Source: Castanea sativa (taxonomy: Eukaryota; Streptophyta; Magnoliopsida; Fagales; Fagaceae). From it: 64,000 nt of DNA. Position 1 is the first letter of the stretch; every line of letters begins with the position of its first letter. The notes below the pieces were generated by a model. It saw only the letters and a list, made by a program, of their open reading frames with translations. It was not told where the DNA came from and searched no databases. Below, piece after piece: positions 1 to 12,021 of the stretch. The translations under genes were made by a program, and so were the position numbers. Location: contig NC_134013.1 of NCBI RefSeq assembly GCF_040712315.1, positions 78,994,001 to 79,058,000 of the forward strand. The letters run 5' to 3'.

Positions 1-855
1 TAATCCTTACGCTGGGATCCCTAAGACTCTGCATGATGTGGACCTAAGTCGGCCATCGTGTTCTAGTCCCTTTAACACAAGGTTTCTCACAAACGGCGCC
101 AATTGTAAGTGCACAATTTGTACCCAGTCCAATCACTAGATGGACTCAGGCCCAAAGAGCCTTATACAATGAAATTTGTAGAGTATGGGCTTGAAACCTA
201 GGTTTATGGATACTGAAAAAATGGTAAACTGGCCAGATTGTCGCTATCTACGCAGTCAATGGATGAATATAACCAAAAAACTCTCCTCGGACGTAAGCCG
301 ATGACCACTTGTATTACTTTTCTTTCTTTAAGCAAGAGATTACAAATGAAGTTTCCAAAGTCCCCCCTTCTCTCTTCCTCTCTCGTTTTCTTATATCCAT
401 CTTCTTCTTCCCTCTTTCATCCATGTGTAGTACAGATCTTCCAAATAGATACTTGTCCTATCCATCACATTCTTGAAGTCTTCAAACAATAGCTGGAAGG
501 CTGAATATTACTGTTTAGAGGTCATTTCTCTATTAATGCGGCCAATGAGGTAGGTGCAGGGTCTTTAATGCAGTGGTAGCAGCTTTTCCCTTGATCCGCC
601 TCGTATATTCTTCTTTCCTGTAACCATATGGTACATATCTTTACCTACCAAACCTTCCAGAATTCTCTCACCAAACACCATGACATGTCATACAAGTTTT
701 ACTGGACTCCGCCGAGGAGATGCCCCTCTTCGGACAACACCACCAACTTTTCCAGCAAAAGCTAGCTTGTGGCCCTCAAATGCTCTTCTCGGACAGGCTT
801 ACACCACCAAATCAGGCTCAAGGCCCAAATGCATATTTTGACCATTGTACCCCCA
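1..855 (-). mobile_element. LTR plus primer-binding site of a Ty3/gypsy-like retrotransposon, cut by the left window edge
   Basis: The stretch 104-855 is the reverse complement of a sequence closely related to the solo LTR at 58987-59780. Shared blocks include the 'TCCTCGG' motifs, the 'GACACCTGTC'-type block, and the segment matching 'AAGACCCTGCA'. It starts TGTAAGTGCAC and ends CCCCCA on the plus strand, so it has TG..CA ends. Immediately inside (positions 85-102, minus strand) is TTGGCGCCGTTTGTGAGAA, which resembles the tRNA-complementary primer-binding site of many plant Ty3/gypsy elements. That makes this the 5' LTR, with the body of the element lying left of the window. No target-site duplication can be checked because the other LTR is not visible. 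The outer end abuts LINE sequence, so the LTR element probably inserted into the LINE. Confidence 0.75.
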
Positions 856-899
856 TACTAGCTATTTTCATAGCTGTGCAACCCAAAGAAACAAAAGAG

Positions 900-2290
900 A
901 TTTTATTTCAAAGCTGATTTTGGAGGATGGTTCGGTTATGGAAGAAGAAAAATTGATTGGTGAGGCTATGGTTGATTATTTCAAGTAGTTTTTACTTCAA
1001 CATCTCCTTCAAGTTTTGAATAGATTCTACAAGGGATTGAGCTGAAGATTACTCCACTTATGAATGCTGATCTAACTGGCGACTTCATTGCCATGGAGGT
1101 AGAGCAAGCTTTGAAACAGATGAAGCCTTTAACAGCTCCTAGGCCAGATGGTATGTCACAAATATTTTATAAATCTTGCTGGAATTTTATTGGTCAAGAT
1201 GTGATTGTTGTCTTTCTTTCTCTATACTTAATTTGGGTTCTATGCCTGAATCTCTCAACCACACTTTCATCTCACTAATTCCAAAGATAAAATCCCCAGA
1301 AAAAGCCAAAGATTTTCGACCCAATAAGCCTTTGCAATGTCCTATATAAAATAATCTCCAAAACCATTGCAAACCGCCTAAAAAAAACCCTACCCAAACT
1401 GGTTTTAGAATCATAAAGTGCCTTCATGTCTAACAAGTTGATCTCAGATAATATACTTGTAGCCTTCGAAACGCTTCATCATCTTAAAAACAAGAGAAAA
1501 GGAAAATCGAGGTTGATGGCCCTTAAACTTGACATGAGCAAAGCATATGATAGAGTGGAATGAGTTTTTTTGAAAAAATTAATGGAGAAATTAGGCTTCC
1601 ATAATAAATGGATTTCTCTTATTAGCTCATGCATCCGCACTGTCTCTTTTTCTGTGTTGGTAAATGGTGAAACCAATGGAAATTTCACCCCTAATAGAGG
1701 TCTTCGTCGAAGGGACCCTTTATCACCTTCTTTATTTCTCTTGTGTGCAGAGAGTCTACATTCTCTTATTCAGCAAGCCGAGGATCATGGTTCACTTCAG
1801 GGTGTCTCTCTTTGTGGTGCTGGCCCAAAGGTTTCACACTTGTTTTTTGCAGATGACTTGCTCTTCTGTCGAACCAACCAGCAAGACTGCAATACTATAA
1901 TGGAGATCCTACAACAATATGAAATAGCTTTAGGCCAGCAAATCAATTGAGATAAAACTCAATTGTTCTTCAGCTCAAACACTGATCCACTTATGCAAGA
2001 GAACATCATGAATCTTCTAGGGGTATCGGCTACTTCACACTATGAAAAATACCTTGGTCTCCCTTCCTTTGTTGGCAAAGCAAAAAAAAATTCAGCTATA
2101 TCCAAGAATGTATTTGGCATAAAATTCAAAGTTGGAAAGAAAAATTGTTAGCACAAGGGGGTAGAGAAGTGTTGATAAAAGTTGTCCTTTAAGCTATGCC
2201 CACTTATGCTATGGGCTGTTTAAAACTCCCAAAGAGTTTGTGCAAGGATATTGAATCTTTAATCTTTAATCCATTGGGTTGGATGGAAAA
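900..2290 (+). pseudogene. LINE reverse transcriptase domain, broken
   Basis: This is a conceptual reverse transcriptase interrupted by stops and frameshifts. Visible hallmarks are the 'PDGM' fingers motif (about 1144), 'LKLDMSKAYDRVEW' (1525-1560) with the tryptophan codon mutated to TGA, 'LRRRDPLSPSLFLL' (1700-1745), and the catalytic 'FADD' box (about 1845-1858), which replaces the usual YADD. A further W-to-stop change lies at about 1948, and the reading then continues with a 'YLGLP' motif (2050-2065). These motifs are typical of the RVT_1 domain in plant L1 elements. No intact protein can be made. Confidence 0.85.
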
Positions 2291-2306
2291 AACTCTACTT
2301 GCTTAA

Positions 2307-3071
2307 GTGCCAGGGGGTTTGGGTTTAAAGACATTGAAAACTTCAACTTTGCATTGCTGGGAAAACAAGTTTGGCGGCTTATCCACAACAAGAATTCTCT
2401 TTTTTTATAAAGTTTTTAAAGCCAAATACTTTCCCAATTGCTCTGTTCTAGATGAGGATGTGAACTTGAAAGGATTGTTTGCTTGGCAAAGCATCATGAA
2501 AGCACGACGAGTTGTGAAATTGGGCAATAGATGGAGGATTGGTGATGGCAAATCTGTTTTGATTCGTGGCAACTAGCGGTTACCAGATGTGCATTTTAGC
2601 CGAGTCATTTCTCCTCTTAGAAATTTCCCAAGCAACATCCATGTCTGAGCACTTATAGATGAAGATAAATCCAGCTGGATTGAAGACCGAATATATTCAG
2701 AATTTCTTCCCCACGAAGCTAAGTCCATTCTCAGCTTACCCCTGAGCTCTAATGGTTTGAAGGTTGACACCATAATTTGGATAGGAACAAAAAATGGCCA
2801 TTACTCAACCAAGTCTGCTTATCGTTTTCTCTCTGATGAGGAGTCAGTTGCTACACCTGGACCCTCGGATCCAATGGAACACAAGCAATTCTGGCAAGAA
2901 ATTTGGTCACTCAATGTCCCAAACAAGATACGCCACTTCATATGGAGGGCGTGCAATGAATCACTTCCAACAAAACAGAATTTATATAAACAGAAGGTTG
3001 CCCTAAATGGTCTTTGTAAATGTTGCCACTGTGAAGACGAGGACATTCTTCATGCGCTTTGGGGCTGCTAG
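2307..3071 (+). pseudogene. LINE ORF2 connector and zf-RVT zinc-binding region, broken
   Basis: Two ORF pieces (2307-2576 and 2757-3071) carry the region between reverse transcriptase and RNase H in plant LINEs. The second has the zf-RVT pattern: 'FWQEIWSLNVPNKIRHFIWRA' style residues, then a CKCCHCEDED cluster and a closing HALWGC. A stop falls directly after the final cysteine (3069-3071), and another (2574-2576) separates the two pieces. The order and spacing match the flanking reverse transcriptase and RNase H remnants, so this belongs to the same element. Confidence 0.75.
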
Positions 3072-3283
3072 GGGGTAAAAGAATTATGGTGGGAAGTGGA
3101 GTAATGCTGAACATTCCTATCTGATCGGTTTGTAAGTTTTTGTGATTTGTTTCAAGGTATTCTACTGCACAACTCCCCAAAATTCGCTGATTTGTTTGCT
3201 TTTATTGCGTGGAGCATATGGTTTAATCGCAATGCACAGAGAGTGGGAAAGCCCTTCACTACCGATATCCAAGATTCATAGAG

Positions 3284-3856
3284 ATGCTGTGGAACGCCTC
3301 CAAGAATTTCAAATGGCGCAAGACACCCCTCTGCCATCACCTTTGGTTGCTCATCCTACTCATTGGCGATCCTTTGCTTCACCAATACAAAGCTAACTGT
3401 GATGGAGCCGTATTTCGTGACATTAATTCTGTAGGATTGGGAGTTGTGATCCGAGTCACAGCTGGTCTGGTCATTGCAGCACTCTCAGAAAGAATTTGCT
3501 TACCTTTAACAGTGGATGAAATGGAAGCCTTGGCCTACAGAAGAGCTGTTGCCTTTGCTCTAGAAATCGGGCTCCATGAGGTAGCTTTTGAGGGAGATTC
3601 TGAGGTTGTTTTTAAACAACTCAATTCTGAGCCACCTTTCTTGGCTTCTTATGGTCACATTATTGAGGAGTCACAGACTCTAGCACCAAACTTAAGATTT
3701 GCTTCTTTTTCACATGTTAAACGAAGTGGAAATGTAGTAGCAGATAAATTGGCCAAGTTGGCGAAACATGTGATTGAACCACAAATTTGGTTAGAAGACA
3801 TCCATTGTGATGCAACCAACCTTGTAACTCTTGATAGAAATTTTCTATCCATCTAA
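3284..3856 (+). pseudogene. LINE RNase H domain (open 190-codon remnant)
   Basis: This is the longest undamaged piece of the LINE. The RNase H domain (RVT_3 type) occupies roughly codons 38-165. The acidic residues expected for the active site are present in order: NCDGA (Asp), DEMEA (Glu), FEGDS (Asp) and a later NVVADKLA (Asp). The histidine-containing SHVKRSGN segment precedes the last of these. The first 30 or so codons do not resemble the domain and are probably out of the ancestral frame, so the ATG at 3284 is not meaningful. The TAA at 3854 is probably the native ORF2 stop, followed by an A-rich tail. I treat it as a decayed transposon fragment and not a host RNase H gene. Confidence 0.75.
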
Positions 3857-4425
3857 TATTAAGCACTTTCTGTTTTCTCAAAAGAAAAAGAAAAAGGGAA
3901 GGGCGAAATAAAACAAGTATACATGTATGTGAATCAAAACTTAGATTAGGTTAGGTTTTCTGTTATTTTCCCCTAAAACCTAGTATCTGGTAATAGAATA
4001 TGTACAAAATAAATAAATTATAAATTGGAAATGTATATAATAAAAAAGATTGATTTTTATATAAAAATAGCACAAATATATATTAAATAAAAACATATAT
4101 ATACACAGTTGGGTGGGGTGGGGCGGTGCAAACTAAACCCATCCCTAACTTGTCAATATTTTTGTCATCTCAATATTTACCGGAATACCCGATTTATCTT
4201 AAACTTAAAATCTATTTTTGATCACCCTCTCTAGTCGAAACCACCAACCCATTGGAACTGATCATTTCGATCGATATAATTGAGTTTTTAGATCTATGGT
4301 CATCCCTATATTTAACTAACTTGATTATATATACTTGCTTTGCATGTGGTTAGAGTTCATTAGTTGCACATAATCTTATCTCATATGTTGCTAATTATTA
4401 TTGTTTTCCATGTGATAATGCATTT

Positions 4426-4428
<3 letters not shown>

Positions 4429-4471
<43 letters not shown>
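4429..4471. repeat. (CT)n microsatellite
   Basis: About 21 uninterrupted CT dinucleotides. Confidence 0.95.
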
Positions 4472-4473
<2 letters not shown>

Positions 4474-5271
4474 ATTTTTCAATCATCCAACTGATAATCA
4501 ACCCTTCTAAAAATTGGCCACCTCAAGCAAGAAAGAAAGTCTGTGTTGTACAAAAATAAGTTGGCGCTGACAGCAATGAGACCCTATTCATCAATGATCA
4601 ACCTCTTCAATGTGAACCTCGAGTCTCATCGATTACCTTTCATCCTCTCATTCACTAACATAGATCTTGACATTGATCACTTGCACAAATCTTCGCATTC
4701 TTGCAACGATCTTAACTTTTAGAGATGAGATTATTGTCTAAATGAGTTTCTTGGATTTTTTATTTCGTTAAGCTTACATTAAAGATAAAATTATATCTAT
4801 AAGTAGTATATTTGGTTTATATAATTTTCTTTTCGTGATTGATATATCACCCTTAACAAATTTTTATTGATTCCTAATAATGTGTAGTATGTTTTTTGTA
4901 CTAATGGTTAAATCTTCCCAACTTGATGACCCATTGGACAACTAATCATCCACCCAGAAGCAATTTACGGGCAGTCTCACCCAATCCTTTAGTCGGGAGT
5001 AAGTAGAGGCACCCTTCAACTAATAGAGTTGATTCAATTGGAAGGTTGACCCTTAATTTGAGGCAAATCGCTGCATTGATTGCCCCTTAGTGGTAAACGA
5101 TTAAGAACATTTAGATATATTTAAGATGAAGATTTATTATAATGAATCTAAAAATAATACGGTACTATCATTCGTATTTGGTAAAATAAGATTTTAAATA
5201 AAATGACCATTATATTTACCCAGAACAATTAAGAATTCATTTTTCACCATAAAATTTATCCTCTCTTTCAA

Positions 5272-5471
5272 ATAAAATGAATTGATTCATGATCTATTAA
5301 ATATTACTTCAATATTATCTTTTTGTGTGGTTTTCTATTTTATTTTAGAATGTCTTCACATACGATTCTTTATAAAATGAATTGATTCATGCTCTATTAA
5401 ATATTACTCCAATATTATCTATTTGTGTGGTTTTCTATTTTATTTTATTATGTCTTCAAATATGATTCTTT
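5272..5471. repeat. Tandem duplication, 100-bp unit, two copies
   Basis: The units 5272-5371 and 5372-5471 differ at only a few positions. Both start ATAAAATGAATTGATTCATG and end GATTCTTT. No coding content. Confidence 0.92.
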
Positions 5472-6060
5472 GAAGAGTTTGTGAATACGATATTAATAGT
5501 TTTCATAATTTATTTTTAGGGGTGGCAATGTTTGATATGATTGGCGGATATGACTTGGACACAACTCGAAATAAACTAGTATTTGGTGTGATTGTATATA
5601 TGTAAAAAAAAAAAACATGTTTACCCTATCAAACACGCTTAATAATATGTAATTCATGTTGACTTACAAACCCAATATACATATAAATTGTAAGCAAAGA
5701 ATTGAATAATTAAAAAGATATTGATGTCTTAATTAGTAAATACATATACAACTTCAAAGTAGGCTTGTTTGACGCTTATAAAATGTAGAAGGTTAATTTT
5801 GTATGTAATGTATTAATGTTAATCCAATATGTCTCATTTCACATGTTGAAATGATCATTTTGGTGTTAATCTAACAAAACTTGTTTATTAAGTAGGCAAC
5901 GTGAATCGTATCATGTCAAACCACTCAATAAATATGACATGTAGAGTTCTGGGGCTAACACAATTATTAAATGAGTAATGCTCGTGTTGGCCCATAAAGT
6001 CAAATGTTCATATCTCATCAAGATATGCATCTGGCCCATCAATATGAGTTGTCACCCTTA

Positions 6061-6097
<37 letters not shown>

Positions 6098-6426
6098 TTT
6101 TTTCGTTTGCTTTTGAAATGGAGAAAGTTTGTCAAGTCTCTCAAACAAGAGTCACATCTCCTCTTCAACTCTGCTCCGTTTGGTGTGCGTTTGTAAAAAA
6201 AGGTTCATTATAAAATGAGGATTTAATATTTTTCAAATCTAAAGATGAGCACAATGTCATGTTATTTGAATTCAATAATCACTCATTATTTGATGGAGCG
6301 AGATTTTATATGATGCGATACCATGTATTCGTTTGGATATGTTATAGATTAATCTTCACCATGACATAGATTTCCTTCCTGTTAAATAAATTATTAGTAA
6401 CACAATGTGATATACCATGTTGTATA

Positions 6427-6704
6427 TGCTAGAGTGGATGCGAAAAGGGTAGCATAGAATAGGAACACTAAAAACATGAGGGTTACGTGGTTCAGCCTTG
6501 TCGGTCTACATCCATGAAGGAATCCCTTAAGGGCTACATCTTTATTGTATAAGAGTGTAGTACAATAACTTGTGTTACAATGAACCCTAACATGAGTATA
6601 TATAAGCGACTAAACCATATACTACTAGTACAAGCAAGAGTGAGTTTGAACCTATTACATTGGGCTAATATGTCTAATATATTTCTAACACTTCCTTTCA
6701 ACTC
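6427..6704 (-). mobile_element. 3' LTR with polypurine tract of a Ty1/copia-like element
   Basis: On the minus strand the LTR runs TGTTAGAAATATATTAGAC ... CTCTAGCA (6690 down to 6427, 264 bp). It has an internal TATATATA box and a later AATAAAG motif, as expected for an LTR promoter and polyadenylation region. Directly upstream on that strand (6691-6704) is purine-rich GAGTTGAAAGGAAG, which fits the polypurine tract that borders a 3' LTR. So this is a 3' LTR plus a scrap of internal sequence and not a solo LTR. Consistent with that, no 5-bp target duplication flanks the 264-bp unit. Confidence 0.75.
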
Positions 6705-7252
6705 ATACAGAAAGAACCTGACTCCCCTTATTTAACCTTTTAGTTTATAGAAAATCAGTACTTTTTTGTTTTCATTATCCTCACTTAAATTTAAATTGAA
6801 AAGAGTAATTTTGAAAGCTTTTTTGTTTTTTGTTTTTTATCGTAAAAAAAGTATTAAAAGCCATTCCCGTAAGCAATTGAAGTTTTAAACAGGACCAGCG
6901 GATGCAATGGTGCTAAAGGGCTTTTACATATGAACTTGAAAAAAAGAAGAAAAAAAAATTGCCAAGTCATAGACTCATGCATTGTTGAAAGTTTGACACA
7001 GAAAAGAGACTAAACAATTTATTAGTGGATACTTTTTGTTTTTTGAAAGAATTATTAGTGGGATAGTTGATAGATGCTGTTCAGTGTTTTATTATGGGAT
7101 AAACTTCAATTGGGCCGTGGACCCTGTGCTTGAATTAAAGTGCGGGCGTGGTTGGATTTGCGAAATAATGAACGTATCTTTAGGAGTGTCATCACTGTCA
7201 TCATATCTCCATATGGCTTAATTAGCGAGAAATACTAGAGTGAGTAACATCC
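6705..7252. other. Gene-free stretch
   Basis: AT-rich and probably derived from the interior of the adjoining copia-like element plus unique sequence. I see no coding or structural signal in it. Confidence 0.4.
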
Positions 7253-8220
7253 TTAGAGCACTTGCAGCAGTAGAGCTAAATAGCTATATAGTTATTTTAG
7301 CTCCACCAAAACACAAAAAATACCCTTGCAGTAGTGGTGGTATAGGTAAAATTTTTTGCTTAACTGCTACAGTCTCAAAGCTAAAAAAAAAAAAAAAATT
7401 AGTTTTTTATTCAGCTCCCGATTAAAATAATTTAAACAAAACGCCTCTCTCTCTCTGTGTCACTCTCATCTCTTCACCACTGAAGCTCTCAACTCTCTCA
7501 ACTCTCATCTCTTCTCTTTCAACTCTCTCAACTCACTCAAGCTCACTCTCTCAAGCTCACCGCCGCCAGCCCGTCACCAACCCACCAGCTGAGACCCACG
7601 CCGTCCGAAGCTCTCAACTCTCTCAAGCTCACCGCCGCCGAGACCCACCAGCTGAGACCCACCGTCACCGACCCACCAGCTAAGACCCACCGCCGATCAA
7701 CCCTCTCAGCCTCAGACCCACTCCGTCCCAAGCTCTCAAACCCACGCCGTCACCGACCCTCTCAGTTGAGACCCATCGCCGATCAACCCTTTCACCGCCG
7801 GTCAGCTCAGACCCACCTCCGATCAGCTCAACCCTTTCACTTCAGGTCAGTTGTTCTTTCAGTTTATTATTTTAGATGCAATAATTTTTTTTCTGTTCAT
7901 CATGTTTGTGTTGTGAGGTGGTGCATGATGGGTTGAGATTGATGGTGGTTAATCCCATTTCTGATTTTCTAGTTTTTAATGGTGATATGGTTTTGATTGT
8001 GAGCTTATGAACAGGGTTTTGACACATACAGTAAAGATGAGTGTGTTATGAGTTTAGTTTAGATGGTGATAATCGACTATGGTGATGGTGGTGATGGAGA
8101 ATGAGGCGAAGATTATGGTTAACACAAGGTAGAACCTTGGTTTAGTTTGTTGTAGAGACTAGAGATAGCAGTATAATTGGAGATTTGGAAGTACAATTGT
8201 TGTTATTGGCAGTTTGGAAC

Positions 8221-8462
8221 TTTTCTGTGTGCAGGGAACTTTGTATTTTTTTGTGGCTTTTGATTCAGTCCATCCATGAATGGACAAAATGTATTTGTAT
8301 TGGAATGAATTGGGATTTTTCTGTTTGCAGGAATTTGGGAATTTTCTGTGTGCAGAGGGAACTTTACATTTTTTTTTTTTTTTTGGCTTTTGATTCAGTC
8401 CATCCATCAATGGACAGAATGTAATTGGAATGTATTGGGATTTTTCTGTTTGCAAGAATTTG
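8221..8462. repeat. Direct duplication of about 120 bp inside TWA element copy 1
   Basis: Copy A (8221-8339) and copy B (8342-8462) both run from TTTTCTGTGTGCAG through GGCTTTTGATTCAGTCCATC to GGGATTTTTCTGTTTGCA. They differ by small indels, mainly in the T-run. Confidence 0.9.
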
Positions 8463-8636
8463 TTGTGCGGTGGAAGAGTCGATGGCGATGGAAGAGGTGG
8501 CGGCGGCGGTGGAAGAATCGGTGGTGGCGGCGACGGTGGGCGGCGATAGCGATTGCAGTGGCGGTGGAAGAGTCGGTGGTGGCAGCGGTAGTAACAGTGA
8601 TAGCGGTTGCAGTTGGTTGTGATTGTTGTTTATTGT

Positions 8637-8745
8637 AATGAATATATTATTTTATTATAGTGGATATATTATTTTATTGTAGTGGATATATTATTTTATT
8701 GTAGTGGATATATTATTTTATTGTGAGGTTTATATTATTTTATTG
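8637..8745. repeat. Short tandem array, about 22-bp unit
   Basis: Five imperfect units of GTGGATATATTATTTTATTG. The same array occurs in reverse complement near 61090-61145 in copy 5 of the element, so it is part of the element and not a local slippage product. Confidence 0.9.
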
Positions 8746-8871
8746 TGTTGAAAGTTAAAATAGATCTACTGCTGCAAGATGTTTTGTAAAGTGTGTAGGT
8801 AAAATAGATAAAGTAACTCTTTGTGGAGCTAAAAAACTAAATTTTTAACTCCACTGTTGTGGATGCTCTTA

Positions 8872-9283
8872 GGACAACTTTAAATTTGGGGTAGATCTTG
8901 TGTCCAGGAATTAGTACATTTGACTCGTTGAGATTTGGACTCATATCCGAAACTGGACATATCTAGCCGTGTGGCCCGTGTCCTAGATTTGTAGCCTTTG
9001 TTTTTCTTTTTCTTTTTTTTCTTTTTTTTTTCTTTTTTTTTGGTGCTGAACATAGATACAAACCGAGAGAAAAGAAATTACCAAAGAGGGTTGCCCCTCT
9101 TAAGAGCGAAGGACTTTGTACAAATTTTTAGGACAATTGGACCACCACATCATTTGGGTGAGTTGGTACCTCCTCAAGCACTATGTGATCTGCTTTGTGA
9201 GCACAAATAAAATTGCATGAAGTGCGACTAATTGAGTGATGCTACAGACAAAAATTTTCACAATCTATCACATCAGTCGGATG

Positions 9284-9324
<41 letters not shown>

Positions 9325-9993
9325 TGTGTAGGCTTTCTCTACCCAAGGAAGAGAGTCACCTTTTTCTTCCCGCAACCAAGCTGCAACAGCTCAGTTTCTT
9401 CCCAAAGCATAATGGACTACTTTGTAATTTTTCAATGCAACATCAAAATTTGGTTTTACCCATTAAGTTAGGGAGGAGACCACACTTTTTAGGCTTTTGA
9501 CTCCATTTGATATCCCGTTGTTAATCGATGCTCTTGGAGAAGCCCCTTTTTTTTTTCTTTTTTTTTTTTTAAAAAAACAGAGAAGCCCTGTTTATGTCTC
9601 TTTCCAATTGGAAAGTATCCAGTTTATCACCTATAAATATTGATTTCTTTCCTACCAACATAACTGTTTTTTTTTTTTTGTGTTGAAAAACAACATAATT
9701 GTTCGTGAATAGTAATGATTTTTTAAAGAAAAATATTGTGCATCATAATATATATATACACCTTAAAATAAATCAAGTATTATATATGACATATAGTAAT
9801 CATGCCTCCATAATTTTATTTTTCTTAAGAAGCAATCATACACGTAAAATAAAAATTATAAAATAAAACATTCATGCTACGTTCATATCTGACCAATTAA
9901 TAGAGTTATGTAATTGTTAGGCAAAATTTTTGTGGTTATAATACTTCCTCTATGAAGAATATTGATTTGAATCCCCCTTGTTGTAAGATGGTG
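8872..9993. other. Gene-free stretch with long poly-T runs
   Basis: T-rich tracts at about 9000-9041, 9285-9323, 9547-9570 and 9666-9680 separate AT-rich unique sequence. The open frames seen here depend on homopolymers and are not genes. Confidence 0.6.
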
Positions 9994-9998
9994 ATGAT

Positions 9999-10925
9999 TG
10001 TTAGGTTCTAAAGTTTAGAACAATTGGCAAATCGCGAGCACAAACTTATCTAGGTATAGATTTTAGAGTCCATAGAGTTTATTAGACAATACTCAAGGCA
10101 CTACCAGTCAAAATACAAGAACATTCTAGCTGTAGAAAAGAGAGTTCAAATTCTGTGAAATCTGATTAATCGAAAATTAGATCCGATCGATCGAAAATTG
10201 TAGACATGAAATTTCTGCAGAATTCTATTTCAGCCCAAACTATGCTTAAACATTTTGGGTTTCAAGTAAAACACTTCTAGTATATAAAGGAAAACCCTAA
10301 CTACATTTTCAGAGCTTTTTAGAGACTATGGAAGTGTTTTTGTGAGATCTAAAATGTATTGTGCCTTCCTCTTTCAAAGTCACTATCGGAAATCATTCTC
10401 ATATCATTAGATTCGGTAGATCTGAAGTTGCTGCAATAAGATCAACAACTGTTGATGATCTAAACCTTTAAGAGTAGTCTTAGAGTCACAAACTGAAGAG
10501 TTTGTATTGCTAAACTTTTGAGTGGGATCTCAAAGTCACAAATATGAGAGTTTGTATTGCAGTAAGTTTAAGAAGAGAAGGAGTCTGTAGATTTGGAACT
10601 TGCACATGGTCGTGTCAATAAGTTACTACATAAGGTAGCAATAAATTTAGGGTTAAATCTCATTGTAAAAATTTCGATTCTCTTATAGTGGATTTAATTT
10701 ACCTTGAGGATAGCTAGGTAAAATTCTCCTTAGGTTTTTACGTTGATACGGTTCGTTTCATCGGTTTTTTTGAGTCATCATATCGTGGTGTTATTTACTT
10801 TTTCACTTTTGTGCATGATATGATATATGCTTGTTTAACCTAGATCTTAATAATAAACCCAATAATCAACTTGGTTAATTAAATAGGTTAAAAAATCTGG
10901 TTTAAAGGGTTTAAACAAACAAACA
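9999..10925 (+). mobile_element. Probable solo LTR (927 bp)
   Basis: It begins TGTTAGGTTCTAAAG and ends AAACAAACA, giving TG..CA ends. Flanking 5-bp direct repeats ATGAT lie at 9994-9998 and 10926-10930. A TATATAAAGG box lies at about 10278, followed by CCCTAAC and a transcribed-looking stretch, as expected for an LTR promoter. No primer-binding site or polypurine tract adjoins either end, so recombination between two LTRs would explain it. Caveat: both flanks are GAT-rich, so the 5-bp match is weaker than it looks. Confidence 0.6.
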
Positions 10926-11151
10926 ATGATGATGATAACAACAGCAACAACAATTGCTTCTATTAGTTACTTAAAGCCAAGAAATTTGTAACTCAATGGC
11001 TCTCCTTTACGAGGAGAATCAAGATTCAAATTCTTCATTCCCTATTGTTGTCATTATGAAATTATAATAATATCGATTATTAAAAATGGAGGATTTAGGA
11101 AGGGTTTCAAATTGAACCTACATGTTTTGTAAGTTACAAATTAAAAACTAT

Positions 11152-11764
11152 TGTGTAGCCCAAACCCCTCACCTAATTGGATCTAACTTCTTGGGCTCAC
11201 AATTTACTTGTACAATGGGAATTGGGTATCCTACTATAGGTAGTTCTGGGACAGGCTTAATAACAAGGTACACTCAGACACTCACTCCATTTCTCCCTTT
11301 TCTCCGTTCCGTAGTTTGCTCAGTCATTCTCTTTGTTTTTTCTCTTAATTGTCCAACCCCCATCTCATTGTTCCTTCTGCTATTTATAGCTTGAGGCTAG
11401 CGGTGGAACTATGATTACTTTCTAACTCCACTCGAGCGGGTGGGGCCCAAGTTCATTATTCTTGACAAGTAATGAATTTCGTTGGGAATGAGAGTTATCA
11501 CGTTGGAACTGGTGCTAGCCACCAAAACTTAGTCAACAACACAATCTCCCAAGGCACTTATAGTCTGCCAAGGTCTAATCGAACATCGTCGGTGCACTAG
11601 CTGATTGTGATAGGCTGCTACTCCAAGCTCACTTTGCTTCTTCAAGCTCCACCCCTTACTTGAAAACGAAAGCGCTAACCCACCTTAAGCCCAAGGGTGA
11701 TATTGTTCATGGGCATTCCCTAACTGGGGCCCAATGAAGGTGGCTTCTGACCGTATGCCATACA
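11152..11764 (-). mobile_element. Solo LTR (613 bp)
   Basis: TGTGTAGCCC ... GCCATACA is bounded by the 5-bp duplication ACTAT (11147-11151 and 11765-11769). On the minus strand a TATAAATAGCAGAAGG box lies at about 11375-11390, which sets the likely orientation. No internal retrotransposon sequence remains. Confidence 0.72.
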
Positions 11765-11842
11765 ACTATAATTTGGAGGCTTTCAAATTAAACCACATTG
11801 TTTGATAATTTACAAATTAAATCATATACTTTTACAAATTAT

Positions 11843-11843
<1 letters not shown>

Positions 11844-11929
<86 letters not shown>
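11844..11929. repeat. (CT)n microsatellite, 43 units
   Basis: 86 bases of uninterrupted CT. The longest simple repeat in the window. Confidence 0.97.
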
Positions 11930-11933
<4 letters not shown>

Positions 11934-12021
11934 CAGATCACATTGGTTAGTGTTTAAATTGAAATGGATTTAAAAGTTCATGGTTAGGATTTAATAATGT
12001 GAAACATTCCCTAAACTATAA

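Larger units (their letters stand above)
856..3880 (+). mobile_element. Degenerate L1-type LINE (5'-truncated non-LTR retrotransposon)
   Basis: Read across frames, the stretch gives in order a reverse transcriptase, a zf-RVT-like cysteine/histidine region and an RNase H domain, which is the ORF2 order of plant L1 LINEs. No endonuclease domain is visible upstream. The left side stops at the LTR at 855, so the 5' part is either truncated or displaced by that insertion. Several in-frame stops and frameshifts (for example TGG to TGA at 1558-1563 and around 1948) show it is dead. An A-rich stretch follows the last stop (3881-3900) and may be what remains of the 3' tail. Confidence 0.85.
3881..6426. 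other. Gene-free AT-rich stretch
   Basis: No supportable gene. It contains a (CT)n microsatellite at about 4429-4471, a 100-bp tandem duplication (5272-5471) and a long poly-A run (6064-6095). It also holds a segment from about 5519 beginning AGGGGTGGCAAT that resembles the end of the hAT-type MITE at 57263, although its other end is not clear. Confidence 0.6.
7256..8868. mobile_element. TWA-flanked DNA transposon, copy 1 (1613 bp)
   Basis: The ends are inverted: the left end is GAGCACTTGCAGCAGTAGAG and the right end reads, in reverse complement, GAGCATCCACAACAGTGGAG. Both are flanked by TTA (7253-7255 and 8869-8871). A 3-bp TWA target site is the rule for PIF/Harbinger-type elements, so this is best read as a non-autonomous member of that group. 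The interior holds a CT-rich and GC-rich 5' part (7440-7850), a 120-bp direct duplication, and an array of TATTATTTTATTGTA repeats. No transposase is visible. Copies 2, 3, 4 and 5 of the family are listed separately. Confidence 0.75.

Noticed and set aside
5978..6213. Two frames with poly-Lys centres
   Set aside because: They exist only because a 32-base poly-A run is open in all frames.
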